From: CBDTYW01 sp965364735
GTDB lineage: Bacteria > Actinomycetota > Nitriliruptoria > Nitriliruptorales > Nitriliruptoraceae
Direction of reading: 5' to 3'
Assembly (NCBI GenBank): GCA_965364735.1
Contig: CBDTYW010000002.1
Location: 1-40,869, forward strand
Length of the DNA stretch: 40,869 nucleotides
Below are positions 16,425-26,961 of the stretch, in pieces. Every line of letters begins with the position of its first letter. The stretch's first letter is position 1. Under the pieces are notes generated by a model that saw only the letters and a list, made by a program, of their open reading frames with translations, was not told the DNA's origin and did not search any database. The position numbers and the translations under genes were made by a program.

Positions 16425-17813
16425 GTGTCTCGTGATCGATCGCTCGGCGGCCGCGTCGGCCGGGGCTTCCGTCTGGCCCGGACGGGTGCGAGGGGCCTCA
16501 CGACCGCCACGCGGGTCAAGGCTCGCCAGTACCGCGACCCCGGAGCCGACGACTCCGACCTGCACCTGCAGATGGCGGAACAGCTCGCCGACGTCCTGGG
16601 CGAGATGAAGGGCGCCGCGATGAAGCTCGGGCAGCTGCTCAGCTTCGTGGACCTCGACGTCCCACCTGAAGTCCAGGGGATCTACCACGACGCCCTCGCG
16701 AAGCTTCGCGACAACGCGCCAGCGTTCGACCCCGAGGCGATCGCGCAGGTCATCCACGAGGAGTACGGCGCCCCGCCCGAGGCCGTCTTCGCCTCGTGGG
16801 ACCCGGTCCCGCTGGCCTCCGCCTCGATCGGTCAGGTCCACGCAGCCAAGCTCGACGACGGCCGTGACGTCGTGGTCAAGGTGCAGTACCCCGGTGTTGC
16901 GGAAGCGGTCCGCGCCGACATGCGCAACGTCGAGTCGTTCGGTCCGCTCGCCCGCCTGATCAACCCTCACGTCGAGATCGAGCCGCTCCTCGAGGAGCTG
17001 CGCGACCGGATCTTCGACGAGCTCGACTACGAACGCGAAGCCCAGTACCAGCGCGCCTTCCAGACCCGCTACGCCGGCCACCCGTTCATCCACGTGCCTG
17101 ACGTCGTCGCGGACAAGTGTCGCAAGCGGGTGCTCGTCACCGAGCGCATGCACGGGCGTTCCTTCGACGCCTTCGTCGCGGACTCAACCGACGAACAACG
17201 CCAGCGTGTCGCTGAGATCATCTTCCGGTACTCGTTCGGCTCGATCGGCCGGTTCCGGCTCTTCAACGCCGATCCGCATCCGGGCAACTACCTGATCGAG
17301 GACGACGGCAGGGTCGCCTTCATCGACTACGGCTCCGTCAAGCTCTTCAGCCGAGAGCGCTACAGCCAGATGCGGGGGGCTGACGAGGCCGTCCTGATCG
17401 GCGACGTCGCCGGGTTCGAGCATGCGATGACCACGGCGGGATTCCTCCCGACGGGTCACGGCCTGGACGTCGGGATCCTGCTCGAGTGGTTCCGGCTGTA
17501 CTCGCGGCCCATCGTCGCCGAGCAACCGTTCACCTACACGCCGGAGTTCGCGGCCGAGGTGATCTCGCCGGCGATGGACCCGAAGTCGCGCTACTTCGAC
17601 ACGCTCCGGAAGGTCAACCTCCCGCCCGACTACCTGCTCCTCAACCGCATCCAGTGGGGCATCAACTCGGTCCTCGGCAAGCTCCGCGCCACCAACGACT
17701 GGGCAGCCATCCACGACGAGTACGTCCACGACGGCCCACCCGCGACCGAGCTCGGCGAGCTCGATCACGCTTGGTGGACCAGCCGTGTCCCCGAGGTGGA
17801 TCCCCCAGCCTGA
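16425..17813 (+). CDS. ABC1/AarF (UbiB-like) atypical kinase
   Basis: The ABC1 kinase-like fold is shown by the KxGQ motif (GAAMKLGQLLS), the Ala-rich nucleotide loop PLASASIGQVHAA, the beta3 lysine in VVVKVQYPGV, the ExD helix DELDYEREAQ, the catalytic loop FNADPHPGNYL and the metal-binding FIDYGSV. Members such as UbiB/COQ8 act as ATPases supporting isoprenoid-lipid (quinone) biosynthesis; this one is more likely a generic actinobacterial ABC1 protein. GTG 16425 (462 residues) is preferred because AGGA is five bases upstream and the family begins here; the open frame extends to GTG 16341 without a Shine-Dalgarno. The stop codon lies in the loop of a terminator-like hairpin. Confidence 0.92.
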   Translation: MSRDRSLGGRVGRGFRLARTGARGLTTATRVKARQYRDPGADDSDLHLQMAEQLADVLGEMKGAAMKLGQLLSFVDLDVPPEVQGIYHDALAKLRDNAPAFDPEAIAQVIHEEYGAPPEAVFASWDPVPLASASIGQVHAAKLDDGRDVVVKVQYPGVAEAVRADMRNVESFGPLARLINPHVEIEPLLEELRDRIFDELDYEREAQYQRAFQTRYAGHPFIHVPDVVADKCRKRVLVTERMHGRSFDAFVADSTDEQRQRVAEIIFRYSFGSIGRFRLFNADPHPGNYLIEDDGRVAFIDYGSVKLFSRERYSQMRGADEAVLIGDVAGFEHAMTTAGFLPTGHGLDVGILLEWFRLYSRPIVAEQPFTYTPEFAAEVISPAMDPKSRYFDTLRKVNLPPDYLLLNRIQWGINSVLGKLRATNDWAAIHDEYVHDGPPATELGELDHAWWTSRVPEVDPPA

Positions 17814-17820
17814 GCTGGGG
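17803..17820. terminator. Stem-loop between convergent ABC1 kinase and fatty acid-CoA ligase genes
   Basis: Perfect 7-bp stem CCCCAGC / GCTGGGG with loop CTGA; the TGA of the kinase gene is within the loop and the ligase stop codon follows directly. No T-tract, so it may be a bidirectional, Rho-assisted or structure-only terminator. Confidence 0.5.
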
Positions 17821-19635
17821 TCAGTTGCCGATGCCGGTCGACGACTTCTTGTCGCCGTAGATGTCATCGATGACTGACGCGTACTTGGTGGCGACGACAT
17901 GGCGCTTGACGGACATCTTCTGGCTGAGCTCGTCACCGACCTCGAAGTCCTGCGGCAGGATCCGGAACGCCTTGACGGCCTCCGCCTTGGAGACGGCGTT
18001 GTTGGCGTCCTTGATGGCCTTCTCGATCTCGGCGCGGAGCGTCTCGTCGTCGGCCAGGTCGGCGACGGACTTGCCGGCCTTGCCGTGCTCCTCGGCCCAG
18101 GCCGGGAACTCCTCGGGGTCAATGGTGATCAGCGCGGCGATGAATGCCTGACCGTCGCCGATGACGACGGACTGCGACACGAGCCGGTGGGCGCGCATGC
18201 GGTCCTCGAGCACCGCCGGCGCGACGTTCTTGCCGCCCGCCGTGACGATGATCTCCTTCTTGCGCCCGGTGATGCGCAGGTATCCCTCCGCGTCGAGCTC
18301 GCCGATGTCACCGGTGTGGAACCAGCCGTCCTTCGCGATGGCCTCGGCCGTGGCCTCGGGGTTGTTGTAGTAGCCCTGGAAGACGTTGCCGCCCTTGAGC
18401 AGGATCTCGCCGTCGTCCGCGATGCGGACCGAGACGCCCGGGAGCGGCTTGCCCACGGTGCCGATCTTGAACTGTGACGGGCTGTTGAGGACCGCGCCGG
18501 CCGTCGTCTCCGTCAGTCCGTAGCCCTCCAGGATGAGGACGCCGATGCCGTTGAAGAAGTGCCCGAGCCGCTCGCCGAGGGCTGCGCCACCGGACACGGC
18601 GAACTCGATCTTCCCGCCGAGCACAGCACGGAGCTTCGAGTAGACGAGCTTGTCGAACACGGCGTGCTTGATCTTGGTGGCCAGCGAGACGCCACCGGCC
18701 GCTGACTCGCGCGAGTAGGCGATGGCGGTCTCGGCGGCGAGGTCGAAGATCTTCCCCTTGCCGTCGCCGTGGGCCTTCTGCTGCGCCTTCACGAACACCT
18801 TCTCGAAGACCCGCGGGACCGCGAGGAGGAAGTCGGGCTTGAGGACCCCGAGCTCCTCGGTGAGCACCGGGATGCCCTCGGAGAAGGCCAGACGGACGCC
18901 GGCGCGGACGCAGCCGATCTGGATGACCCGGGCAAAGATGTGCGCGAGCGGCAGGAACAGCAGCGTCGACATGCCGGGCTTGAAGAACTCGCTCATCTCC
19001 TGCTCGACCTGGGCCGAGTCGAAGATGAAGTTGCCGTGGGTGAGCGTGCAGCCCTTGGGACGACCCGTCGTTCCGGACGTGTAGACGAGCGTCGCGATGC
19101 TGGAGGTGTCGAGCGCCTCGGCGCGCTGGTGGACCTCGCTGTCGTCGAGGTCCTTGCCCGCGGCCTTGACCGTCTCGAGGCCACCGTCGTCGATGACGTG
19201 CACGTGCTCGCAGTGCCCCAGGGAGCCCTTGACCTCGTCGAACGTCGCCTTCAGCGCGCTGGTCTCGCAGAAGATGCCGACGGCGCCGGAGTCACCGATG
19301 ATCCACTCGACCTGCTCCGCGGAGGAGGTCTCGTAGATCGGGACGGTGACGCAGCCTGCGGCCCAGATGGCGTAGTCGAGCAACGTCCACTCGATGCGCG
19401 TGGACGAGTAGATCGCGATCATCGACCCCGGCTCGATCCCGGCGGCGATGAAGCCCTTCGCGATGGCCACGACCTCGTCAGCGAACGCCTTCGACGACAT
19501 GTCGACGAACGCTCCCCCGACCTTGCGCGCGAGCGCCGGTCGGTTCGGGAAGGCTCGGGCGTTGTCGAACAGTGAGCGCGTCAGGTTGTCGTCCTCGGCG
19601 ATCTGGACCGCCCCCGGGCTCGTGTATTCCTTCAT
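17821..19635 (-). CDS. Long-chain fatty acid-CoA ligase (FadD15-like)
   Basis: 604 residues of the long-chain AMP-forming synthetase type. Motifs: TLVYTSGTTGRPKGCTLTH (~183-200, phosphate loop), LPLAHIFARVIQ, EGYGLTETTAG (A5), WFHTGDIGELDAEGYLRITG (A7/A8), RKKEIIVTAGGKNVAP and a C-terminal Lys region SQKMSVKRHVV. This resembles the actinobacterial FadD15 group and bacterial FAA1-type enzymes. Role: activation of fatty acids to acyl-CoA with ATP, supplying beta-oxidation or lipid synthesis. ATG 19635 has GGAG eight bases upstream. A divergent crotonase gene starts 77 bases away, so co-regulation from the shared region is plausible. Confidence 0.94.
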   Translation of the reverse strand: MKEYTSPGAVQIAEDDNLTRSLFDNARAFPNRPALARKVGGAFVDMSSKAFADEVVAIAKGFIAAGIEPGSMIAIYSSTRIEWTLLDYAIWAAGCVTVPIYETSSAEQVEWIIGDSGAVGIFCETSALKATFDEVKGSLGHCEHVHVIDDGGLETVKAAGKDLDDSEVHQRAEALDTSSIATLVYTSGTTGRPKGCTLTHGNFIFDSAQVEQEMSEFFKPGMSTLLFLPLAHIFARVIQIGCVRAGVRLAFSEGIPVLTEELGVLKPDFLLAVPRVFEKVFVKAQQKAHGDGKGKIFDLAAETAIAYSRESAAGGVSLATKIKHAVFDKLVYSKLRAVLGGKIEFAVSGGAALGERLGHFFNGIGVLILEGYGLTETTAGAVLNSPSQFKIGTVGKPLPGVSVRIADDGEILLKGGNVFQGYYNNPEATAEAIAKDGWFHTGDIGELDAEGYLRITGRKKEIIVTAGGKNVAPAVLEDRMRAHRLVSQSVVIGDGQAFIAALITIDPEEFPAWAEEHGKAGKSVADLADDETLRAEIEKAIKDANNAVSKAEAVKAFRILPQDFEVGDELSQKMSVKRHVVATKYASVIDDIYGDKKSSTGIGN

Positions 19636-19712
19636 CGACTGCTCTCCATGACGTTGCGGTGTGGCCGCTCTCGGGCACCCTGCGCATCCTATCGAGAGAC
19701 AAGGGCTTGGAG

Positions 19713-20483
19713 ATGACCGTCGCGCTCGAGACCGTCGGGTCGACGCTGGTCGTCACGATCCATCGACCGGACGTTCGCAACGCGGTGGACCGTCCGACAG
19801 CAGATCTGCTGGAGCAGGCCTTCCGCGGCTTCGCCGTTGACGACCGCTGGAGCGTCGCGGTCCTCACCGGAGCCGACGGGGACTTCTGCTCAGGCGCAGA
19901 CCTGACAGCCCTGGACAAGCATCCGGACCGGGTGAACCGGCTCGAGCGCTCCGACCGCGCCCCGATGGGGCCGACACGGCTCCACGTCGGCAAGCCGGTG
20001 ATCGCGGCGATCGAGGGGCACGCCGTCGCAGGTGGCCTGGAGCTCGCCTGCTGGGCGGATCTCCGGGTCATGGCGAGCGACGCCGTCCTCGGCGTGTACT
20101 GCCGACGCTGGGGCGTCCCGCTCATCGACGGTGGCACGGTGCGGCTGCCGCGGCTGGTCGGGCTCTCGATCGCGACGGACCTGATCCTGACGGGGCGGCC
20201 CGTCGACGCCGAGGAAGCCGCGAGGATCGGGCTCGCGAACCGCGTCGTCGGTCCGGGTGAGGCGTTGCCGTCCGCGCTCGAGCTCGCCGACCAGCTCGCG
20301 GCGTTCCCCCAGGCCTGCCTCCGCGCTGATCTCCTCTCCACGCGCGCAGGGTTCGACGTCACGACCCGTGAGGCGCTGCTCTCGGAGCATGACCGTGGAG
20401 TTGCGTCGATGGCCTCCGGTGAGATGTCGAACGGACTCCGGAGGTTCAGCGACGGGGCTGGCCGCGGCGGATCGTTTCGTTGA
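19713..20483 (+). CDS. Enoyl-CoA hydratase/isomerase (crotonase) family protein
   Basis: 256 residues with crotonase landmarks: FCSGADL (oxyanion-hole region), KPVIAAIEGHAVAGGLELAC (~90-110, second oxyanion-hole Gly and the first catalytic Glu) and RLPRLVGLSIATDLILTGRP. The second catalytic Glu of classical hydratase (rat Glu164) is replaced in the segment GVYCRRWGVPLIDGGTVRL, so simple hydratase activity should not be assumed. This CRRWGVPLIDGG variant is a recognisable crotonase subgroup. ATG 19713 has AAGG eight bases upstream; the longer frame to 19572 overlaps the divergent ligase gene and is rejected. Confidence 0.88.
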   Translation: MTVALETVGSTLVVTIHRPDVRNAVDRPTADLLEQAFRGFAVDDRWSVAVLTGADGDFCSGADLTALDKHPDRVNRLERSDRAPMGPTRLHVGKPVIAAIEGHAVAGGLELACWADLRVMASDAVLGVYCRRWGVPLIDGGTVRLPRLVGLSIATDLILTGRPVDAEEAARIGLANRVVGPGEALPSALELADQLAAFPQACLRADLLSTRAGFDVTTREALLSEHDRGVASMASGEMSNGLRRFSDGAGRGGSFR

Positions 20484-20570
20484 GGTCCAGCACGCCTGTG
20501 GGGGGGTGCTCGCCACGTCACCCCCTCGCCCGTAGCATCCACCGCGACCCAGCAGTCTCCGGAGAGCAAC

Positions 20571-23108
<2,538 letters not shown>

Positions 23109-23213
23109 CAGTTCGGCGAGCTGGACGGAACGTCCACGCACGAGGCTGACGTTGGCCGTCGTGGATCGAGACCTGCCACGTGCAGGCTCAGCGACCTTGG
23201 GAGCCCGCCCGGC

Positions 23214-24395
23214 ATGGCCGTCTCACGAACTGCGGGGCTGCTCATGGTGGCAGCGCTGCTGCTGAGCGCCTGTGCCGGCACGAACAGCCCTGCTGGCGAG
23301 CGTGCGGCCTCGCTGCCCGTCGACGACAGCTGCTCGGACGGGTTCTTCTGGGACGCGGTCGCCTGTACGACGCCCGCCACGATCGAACTTGCGGATGTCC
23401 TCTCCGGCGGTCCACCGCCCGACGGCATCCCCCCGATCGACTCCCCCGTCCTCGAGTCGATCGCCGACGCAGACACGTGGCTTGCCGCGCAGTCGCCGGT
23501 CCTTGCGCTCCGGATCGACGGGGTCGACCGCGCGTATCCGTTGGCGATCATGACCTGGCACGAGATCGTCAACGACGAGGTCAACGGCCGCCCCGTCGTC
23601 GTGACCTACTGCCCGCTCTGCAACTCCGGGCTGGCGTTCGACCGCCGCATCATCCGCGCGGACGGCACCGTCGAGGTCCTCGACTTCGGGACGTCGGGCC
23701 GTCTCTTCAACTCGAACCTGCTGATGTACGACCGCCAGACCCGGACGCTCTGGTCGCAGTTCACCGGTACCGGTGTGGTCGGCGCAGGGCATCTCGGCAC
23801 CGAGCTCGACCGGATCCCGACGACGGTGCTCAGCTGGGCGGAGTTCCTCGACGTCGCCGGGGACGACGCCTTGGTCCTGAGCCGCGACACCGGGATCAGC
23901 CGTCCCTACGGCAACAACCCGTACCAGGGCTACGACCGGGTCGGGACCTCCCCCTTCCTCTACCGCGGCGAGACCGACGATCGCCTTGAGCTCAAGACGC
24001 GGGTGATCGGGCTGGCTGACCAGACCGATCCGCTCGCCGTCGAGCGGTCCCTCGTCGAAGAGCTGAGCGTGTTCGTCGTCGAGGTCGGCACCGAGCGGGT
24101 CATCCTCGTGCACCAAGGCGGGGCGGCGTCGGCGCTGGACACCTCACGCATCGACGACGGCACCGACATCGGCGCCGTCGCGGCGTTCGTGGGCGGCGAT
24201 CACGACTGGTCATCGACGCCGGACGGCGCTGTCCGCCGTGACGACGGCACCGTCTTCGACATCAGCGGGCTCGGCGTCGCCGGCCCGGGCACGGGCACGC
24301 AGCTCCAGCCGGTGGCGATCGACGACACGTTCTGGTTCGTGTGGTTCGCGTTCATCCCCGAGTCGAGGGTGCTGACAGCAGAGGGCATCGGGTGA
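23214..24395 (+). CDS. DUF3179 domain lipoprotein
   Basis: 393 residues. A lipoprotein signal peptide ends at the lipobox LLSAC (Cys20). The DUF3179 domain is recognised by YPLAIMTWHEIVNDEVNGRP (~107-126), VVTYCPLCNSGLAFDR with its CxxC pair, and SGRLFNSNLLMYDRQTRTLW. The conserved His and CPLC motif suggest a redox or metal-binding role, but no member has a well-established function. ATG 23214 is preceded by GGGAG ten bases upstream. It likely sits on the outer face of the membrane. The stop is 13 bases from the lipoyl-ligase gene, which seems to have its own promoter. Confidence 0.87.
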   Translation: MAVSRTAGLLMVAALLLSACAGTNSPAGERAASLPVDDSCSDGFFWDAVACTTPATIELADVLSGGPPPDGIPPIDSPVLESIADADTWLAAQSPVLALRIDGVDRAYPLAIMTWHEIVNDEVNGRPVVVTYCPLCNSGLAFDRRIIRADGTVEVLDFGTSGRLFNSNLLMYDRQTRTLWSQFTGTGVVGAGHLGTELDRIPTTVLSWAEFLDVAGDDALVLSRDTGISRPYGNNPYQGYDRVGTSPFLYRGETDDRLELKTRVIGLADQTDPLAVERSLVEELSVFVVEVGTERVILVHQGGAASALDTSRIDDGTDIGAVAAFVGGDHDWSSTPDGAVRRDDGTVFDISGLGVAGPGTGTQLQPVAIDDTFWFVWFAFIPESRVLTAEGIG

Positions 24396-24396
24396 G

Positions 24397-24402
24397 TAGA
24401 GT
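24397..24402 (+). promoter_or_regulatory. Putative -10 element of a leaderless lipoyl-ligase-family transcript
   Basis: TAGAGT is followed by six bases and then ATG 24409; there is no Shine-Dalgarno in the gap. CTGACA at 24372-24377 (5 of 6 matches to the -35 consensus) lies 19 bases upstream, inside the end of the DUF3179 gene. Consistent with a leaderless mRNA starting at or near the ATG. Confidence 0.45.
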
Positions 24403-24408
24403 GCCCGC

Positions 24409-25164
24409 ATGGACACCCTGCACGTCGCCCTCACGTCCCACGCGGACGAACCTGCCCTCGACACGGCCGTCTCGCACGCCGTGCTCGAGCGTGTCGCTGC
24501 CGGCACGCTGCCGGCCACGCTGAGGCTCTACGAGCCTTCGCGAGTCATGGCGTTCGGGCGTCAGGACACGACGGGCGACGGCTACCCCGCCGCAATCGCC
24601 GCGGCGGCCGCGCACGGCTTCACCGGCGTGGAGCGTCTCGCTGGTGGCCGAGCAGCGGTCTTCAGCCCCACGACGCTCGCGCTGTCGCTCGCGGTGCCCG
24701 ACGTTGATCCCCAGGGCACCACGATGGTCCGGTTCGGCCACGTGTCCAACCTGCTTCGAGAAGCGCTCCAACGTCTCGGGGTGTCCGCTCGCGTCGGTCA
24801 GCTTCCCGGGGAGTACTGCCCTGGTCGGCACTCGATCTCCAACGGTGACGTCAAGCTCGTCGGGATCGGCCAACGCGTGCGCAAGACGGCTGCTCACGTC
24901 GGTGCGGTCATCGTCGTCGACGGGACCGACGAGATCCGGGCCGCGCTCACCGACGTGTATGCCGCTCTCGACCTCGAGCTCGACCCGGCCACGGTCGGCG
25001 CGATCACCGACGTCGTTCCCGGGCTGGTCATCGCCGACGTGATGGACGCGGTCATCGAGGTCTTCTCCGAGGAGTACGACCTCGTCGACGCGCCCATGGA
25101 CGTCGACATCCTCGCGCGAGCACACGAGCTCGTCGCCTCGCACCGCAGCCCGGATCCCTCATGA
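24409..25164 (+). CDS. Lipoate-protein ligase / octanoyltransferase family protein (BPL/LPL fold)
   Basis: 251 residues of the biotin/lipoyl ligase fold. ERLAGGRAAVF (~75-85) is the RRxxGGxxV-like substrate loop, and GDVKLVGIGQRV (Lys149) corresponds to the catalytic lysine segment GKKxxGxAQR of LplA/LipM. Cys137 in PGEYCPG lies a dozen residues before that lysine, near where LipM-type octanoyltransferases have a nucleophilic cysteine, so an acyl-transfer (LipM/LipL) activity is as likely as ligation. The C-terminal ~60 residues are helical. It overlaps the next crotonase gene by four bases (ATGA), implying co-translation. Confidence 0.82.
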   Translation: MDTLHVALTSHADEPALDTAVSHAVLERVAAGTLPATLRLYEPSRVMAFGRQDTTGDGYPAAIAAAAAHGFTGVERLAGGRAAVFSPTTLALSLAVPDVDPQGTTMVRFGHVSNLLREALQRLGVSARVGQLPGEYCPGRHSISNGDVKLVGIGQRVRKTAAHVGAVIVVDGTDEIRAALTDVYAALDLELDPATVGAITDVVPGLVIADVMDAVIEVFSEEYDLVDAPMDVDILARAHELVASHRSPDPS

Positions 25165-25958
25165 CCCTGACCCCCGCAGCGCGCGACATCACGACGACGC
25201 GTCGTGGTCACGTGCTCGAGATCCTCATCGACCGCGCGCACAAGCGCAACGCCTTCACGCTCGAGACGCTCGCGCAGTTCGCCGAGGCCTACGACGAGCT
25301 GGAGAACGACCCGGACCTCCGCGTCGGCCTGGTGCACGCTGCGGGCGACCACTTCACGGCGGGGCTGGACCTCGCCGACGTCGCACCGGCCGTGGTCGAG
25401 TCCGGGCAGGGGCTTCCGCACGCCGGTGGCGTCGACCCGTTCGCCATGTCCGGACCTGCGTGCTCCAAGCCGGTCGTCGTGGCGATCCAGGGGCTCTGCT
25501 ACACGCTCGGCGTCGAGCTCGTTCTGGCCGCTGACATCACCGTCGCATCCGATGACGCGCGGTTCGTCCAGTTCGAGATCGCGCGCGGGATCATGCCGTT
25601 CGGCGGTGGAACGTTCCGCTGGCCCGCCCGGGTCGGCTGGGGCGATGCCATGCGCTGGTTGCTCACCGCAGAGCCGCTGCCCGCGGCCGAGGCCCATCGC
25701 ATCGGGCTGGTCCAGGAGCTGACACCCCCGGGTGCCCAGCTCGAGGCCGCCCGAGCAATCGCTGACCGCATCGCCACCATGGCGCCGCTGGGAGTCCAGG
25801 GGACCCTTGCGAACGCTCGCCTCGCCGCACGCGACGGCGAGGCGGCGGCAACCGCGCACGCGCTGCGTCGCGCCACGGAGCTCTTCGCCACGGACGACGC
25901 CGCCGAGGGCGTGGCCTCGTTCGTCGAACGGCGCGACGCACGGTTCACAGGGCACTGA
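25161..25958 (+). CDS. Enoyl-CoA hydratase/isomerase (crotonase) family protein
   Basis: 265 residues, crotonase fold. FTAGLDLADV (first oxyanion-hole region), KPVVVAIQGLCYTLGVELVL (second oxyanion-hole and first Glu) and RFVQFEIARGIMPFGGGTFR (second Glu position retained) are visible. In contrast to the other crotonase at 19.7 kb both acidic residues of the classical active site are present. The ATG overlaps the stop of the lipoyl-ligase-family gene. The function could be a hydratase in fatty or branched-chain acid breakdown; the pairing with a lipoyl ligase is not explained by a known pathway. Confidence 0.9.
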   Translation: MTLTPAARDITTTRRGHVLEILIDRAHKRNAFTLETLAQFAEAYDELENDPDLRVGLVHAAGDHFTAGLDLADVAPAVVESGQGLPHAGGVDPFAMSGPACSKPVVVAIQGLCYTLGVELVLAADITVASDDARFVQFEIARGIMPFGGGTFRWPARVGWGDAMRWLLTAEPLPAAEAHRIGLVQELTPPGAQLEAARAIADRIATMAPLGVQGTLANARLAARDGEAAATAHALRRATELFATDDAAEGVASFVERRDARFTGH

Positions 25959-26130
25959 TGGGCCATGTTTGGACGGCCGCTCGGACGGTCGTCGCCGCGA
26001 CATGCGCGCTGTCGTTGTTGCCCGGTGCGCCCGGAACATCCGTGCCCCGGACGTCCGACAAAGCAGACAGCTTGCCCCGTAGGCTTGTCCCGACAGGATC
26101 GGACACGGACACCAATCGGAGCAGCGCATC
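25959..26130. other. Intergenic region upstream of the small membrane protein pair
   Basis: 172 bases without a supportable gene. A weak promoter candidate is CCGACA (26056 area) with TAGGCT about 19 bases downstream. No strong hairpin or repeat was seen. Open frames here are low-complexity shadow frames. Confidence 0.3.
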
Positions 26131-26445
26131 ATGTCGGCAGCGCCGTCGCTCGCACGCTCGGTCGGTCGCGCCACGGGGCGAGCACGACTGCAGGGAGCAG
26201 ACCCGCTCTCCCGCGGTGAGTGGATCGCGCTGCTCGTGGTGGTCCCGATCTCGATGTTGGTCGCGGCCTCGTTCTACCGCGTGATCCTGCTGTTCTGGGT
26301 CCCCGGCGCCGACGGCGTCAACGCCGCCCTCGGGCTCTCCACGGTCCTGCATCTCGCGCTGCTGGTCCGTACCGCCTCGTTGCAGATGACGCTGCTGTCG
26401 CGAGAGCGGCGCACGCTTGACCAAGCCCCTTGGCTCGTGCGCTGA
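26131..26445 (+). CDS. Small two-helix membrane protein A (unknown family)
   Basis: 104 residues with a basic N-terminus, TM1 ~31-57 and TM2 ~62-80, then a short charged C-terminus. I do not recognise the family. The pattern P39-x8-FYR(48-50)-x5-W56-x-P58-x15-H74-L recurs with identical spacing in the next gene, so the two are tandem paralogues: 16 identities over 60 ungapped positions by eye. ATG has GGAG nine bases upstream. It is followed 90 bases later by its paralogue and then by a histidine kinase, all in the same direction. A role as a membrane partner of the kinase is only a hypothesis. Confidence 0.65.
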   Translation: MSAAPSLARSVGRATGRARLQGADPLSRGEWIALLVVVPISMLVAASFYRVILLFWVPGADGVNAALGLSTVLHLALLVRTASLQMTLLSRERRTLDQAPWLVR

Positions 26446-26535
26446 GCGATCGCTGGCCCTGCGGCGACGCTCGCCCGCTCCAGCCGACGACCGATCCTGC
26501 CGACGGGATGACGTGCGCGATCCTTGGAGACGTCT

Positions 26536-26880
26536 GTGTCACCTACCCCGTTGTCCCAGCCCGTCGAACGCACAGGCGTGTTCGAGCTCGAGGACTGGAC
26601 CGCGGGCGACCGCCGAGTCCTCGTCGAGTTCGTGCCGGCGTCGCTGCTGCTCTCGCTCCTCTTCTACCGCTGGACCATGCTCGCCTGGCTCCCGTCGGAC
26701 ATCGCGTGGACCATCTCCGCGGCGCTGACCGGGGGGGTCCACCTGACGCTCTTCGCGGCAGCGCAGCGAAGTCGTCGCGTCCGCGCGGACGCCGCCACCG
26801 TGTCCGCCAGGATCTACGCCACCGACTTCGGCCGCGACCACGAGGCTCCGGCGGTCGTGTCGCAGCGTGACGCCGCCTGA
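26536..26880 (+). CDS. Small two-helix membrane protein B, paralogue of the preceding gene
   Basis: 114 residues from the GTG at 26536 (GGAG six bases upstream; a TTG at 26524 is also in frame). TM1 ~28-52 and TM2 ~56-75. Contains P34-x8-FYR(43-45)-x5-W51-x-P53-x15-H69-L, aligning without gaps to the upstream protein. The C-terminal tail (~40 residues) is charged and longer than in protein A. No family recognised. The histidine kinase starts 81 bases downstream. Confidence 0.62.
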   Translation: MSPTPLSQPVERTGVFELEDWTAGDRRVLVEFVPASLLLSLLFYRWTMLAWLPSDIAWTISAALTGGVHLTLFAAAQRSRRVRADAATVSARIYATDFGRDHEAPAVVSQRDAA

Positions 26881-26961
26881 CGCTTCAGTCACCATCCGTC
26901 GCGCCGACGGGGACCATGACCCATCGGACGGGTCAACAGAACATCTGACACAGGGCTCTCC

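Noticed and set aside
25965..26219. Open frames in the gap before the small membrane proteins
   Set aside because: Basic, Cys/Pro-rich low-complexity products without ribosome-binding site and overlapping the supported gene at 26131.
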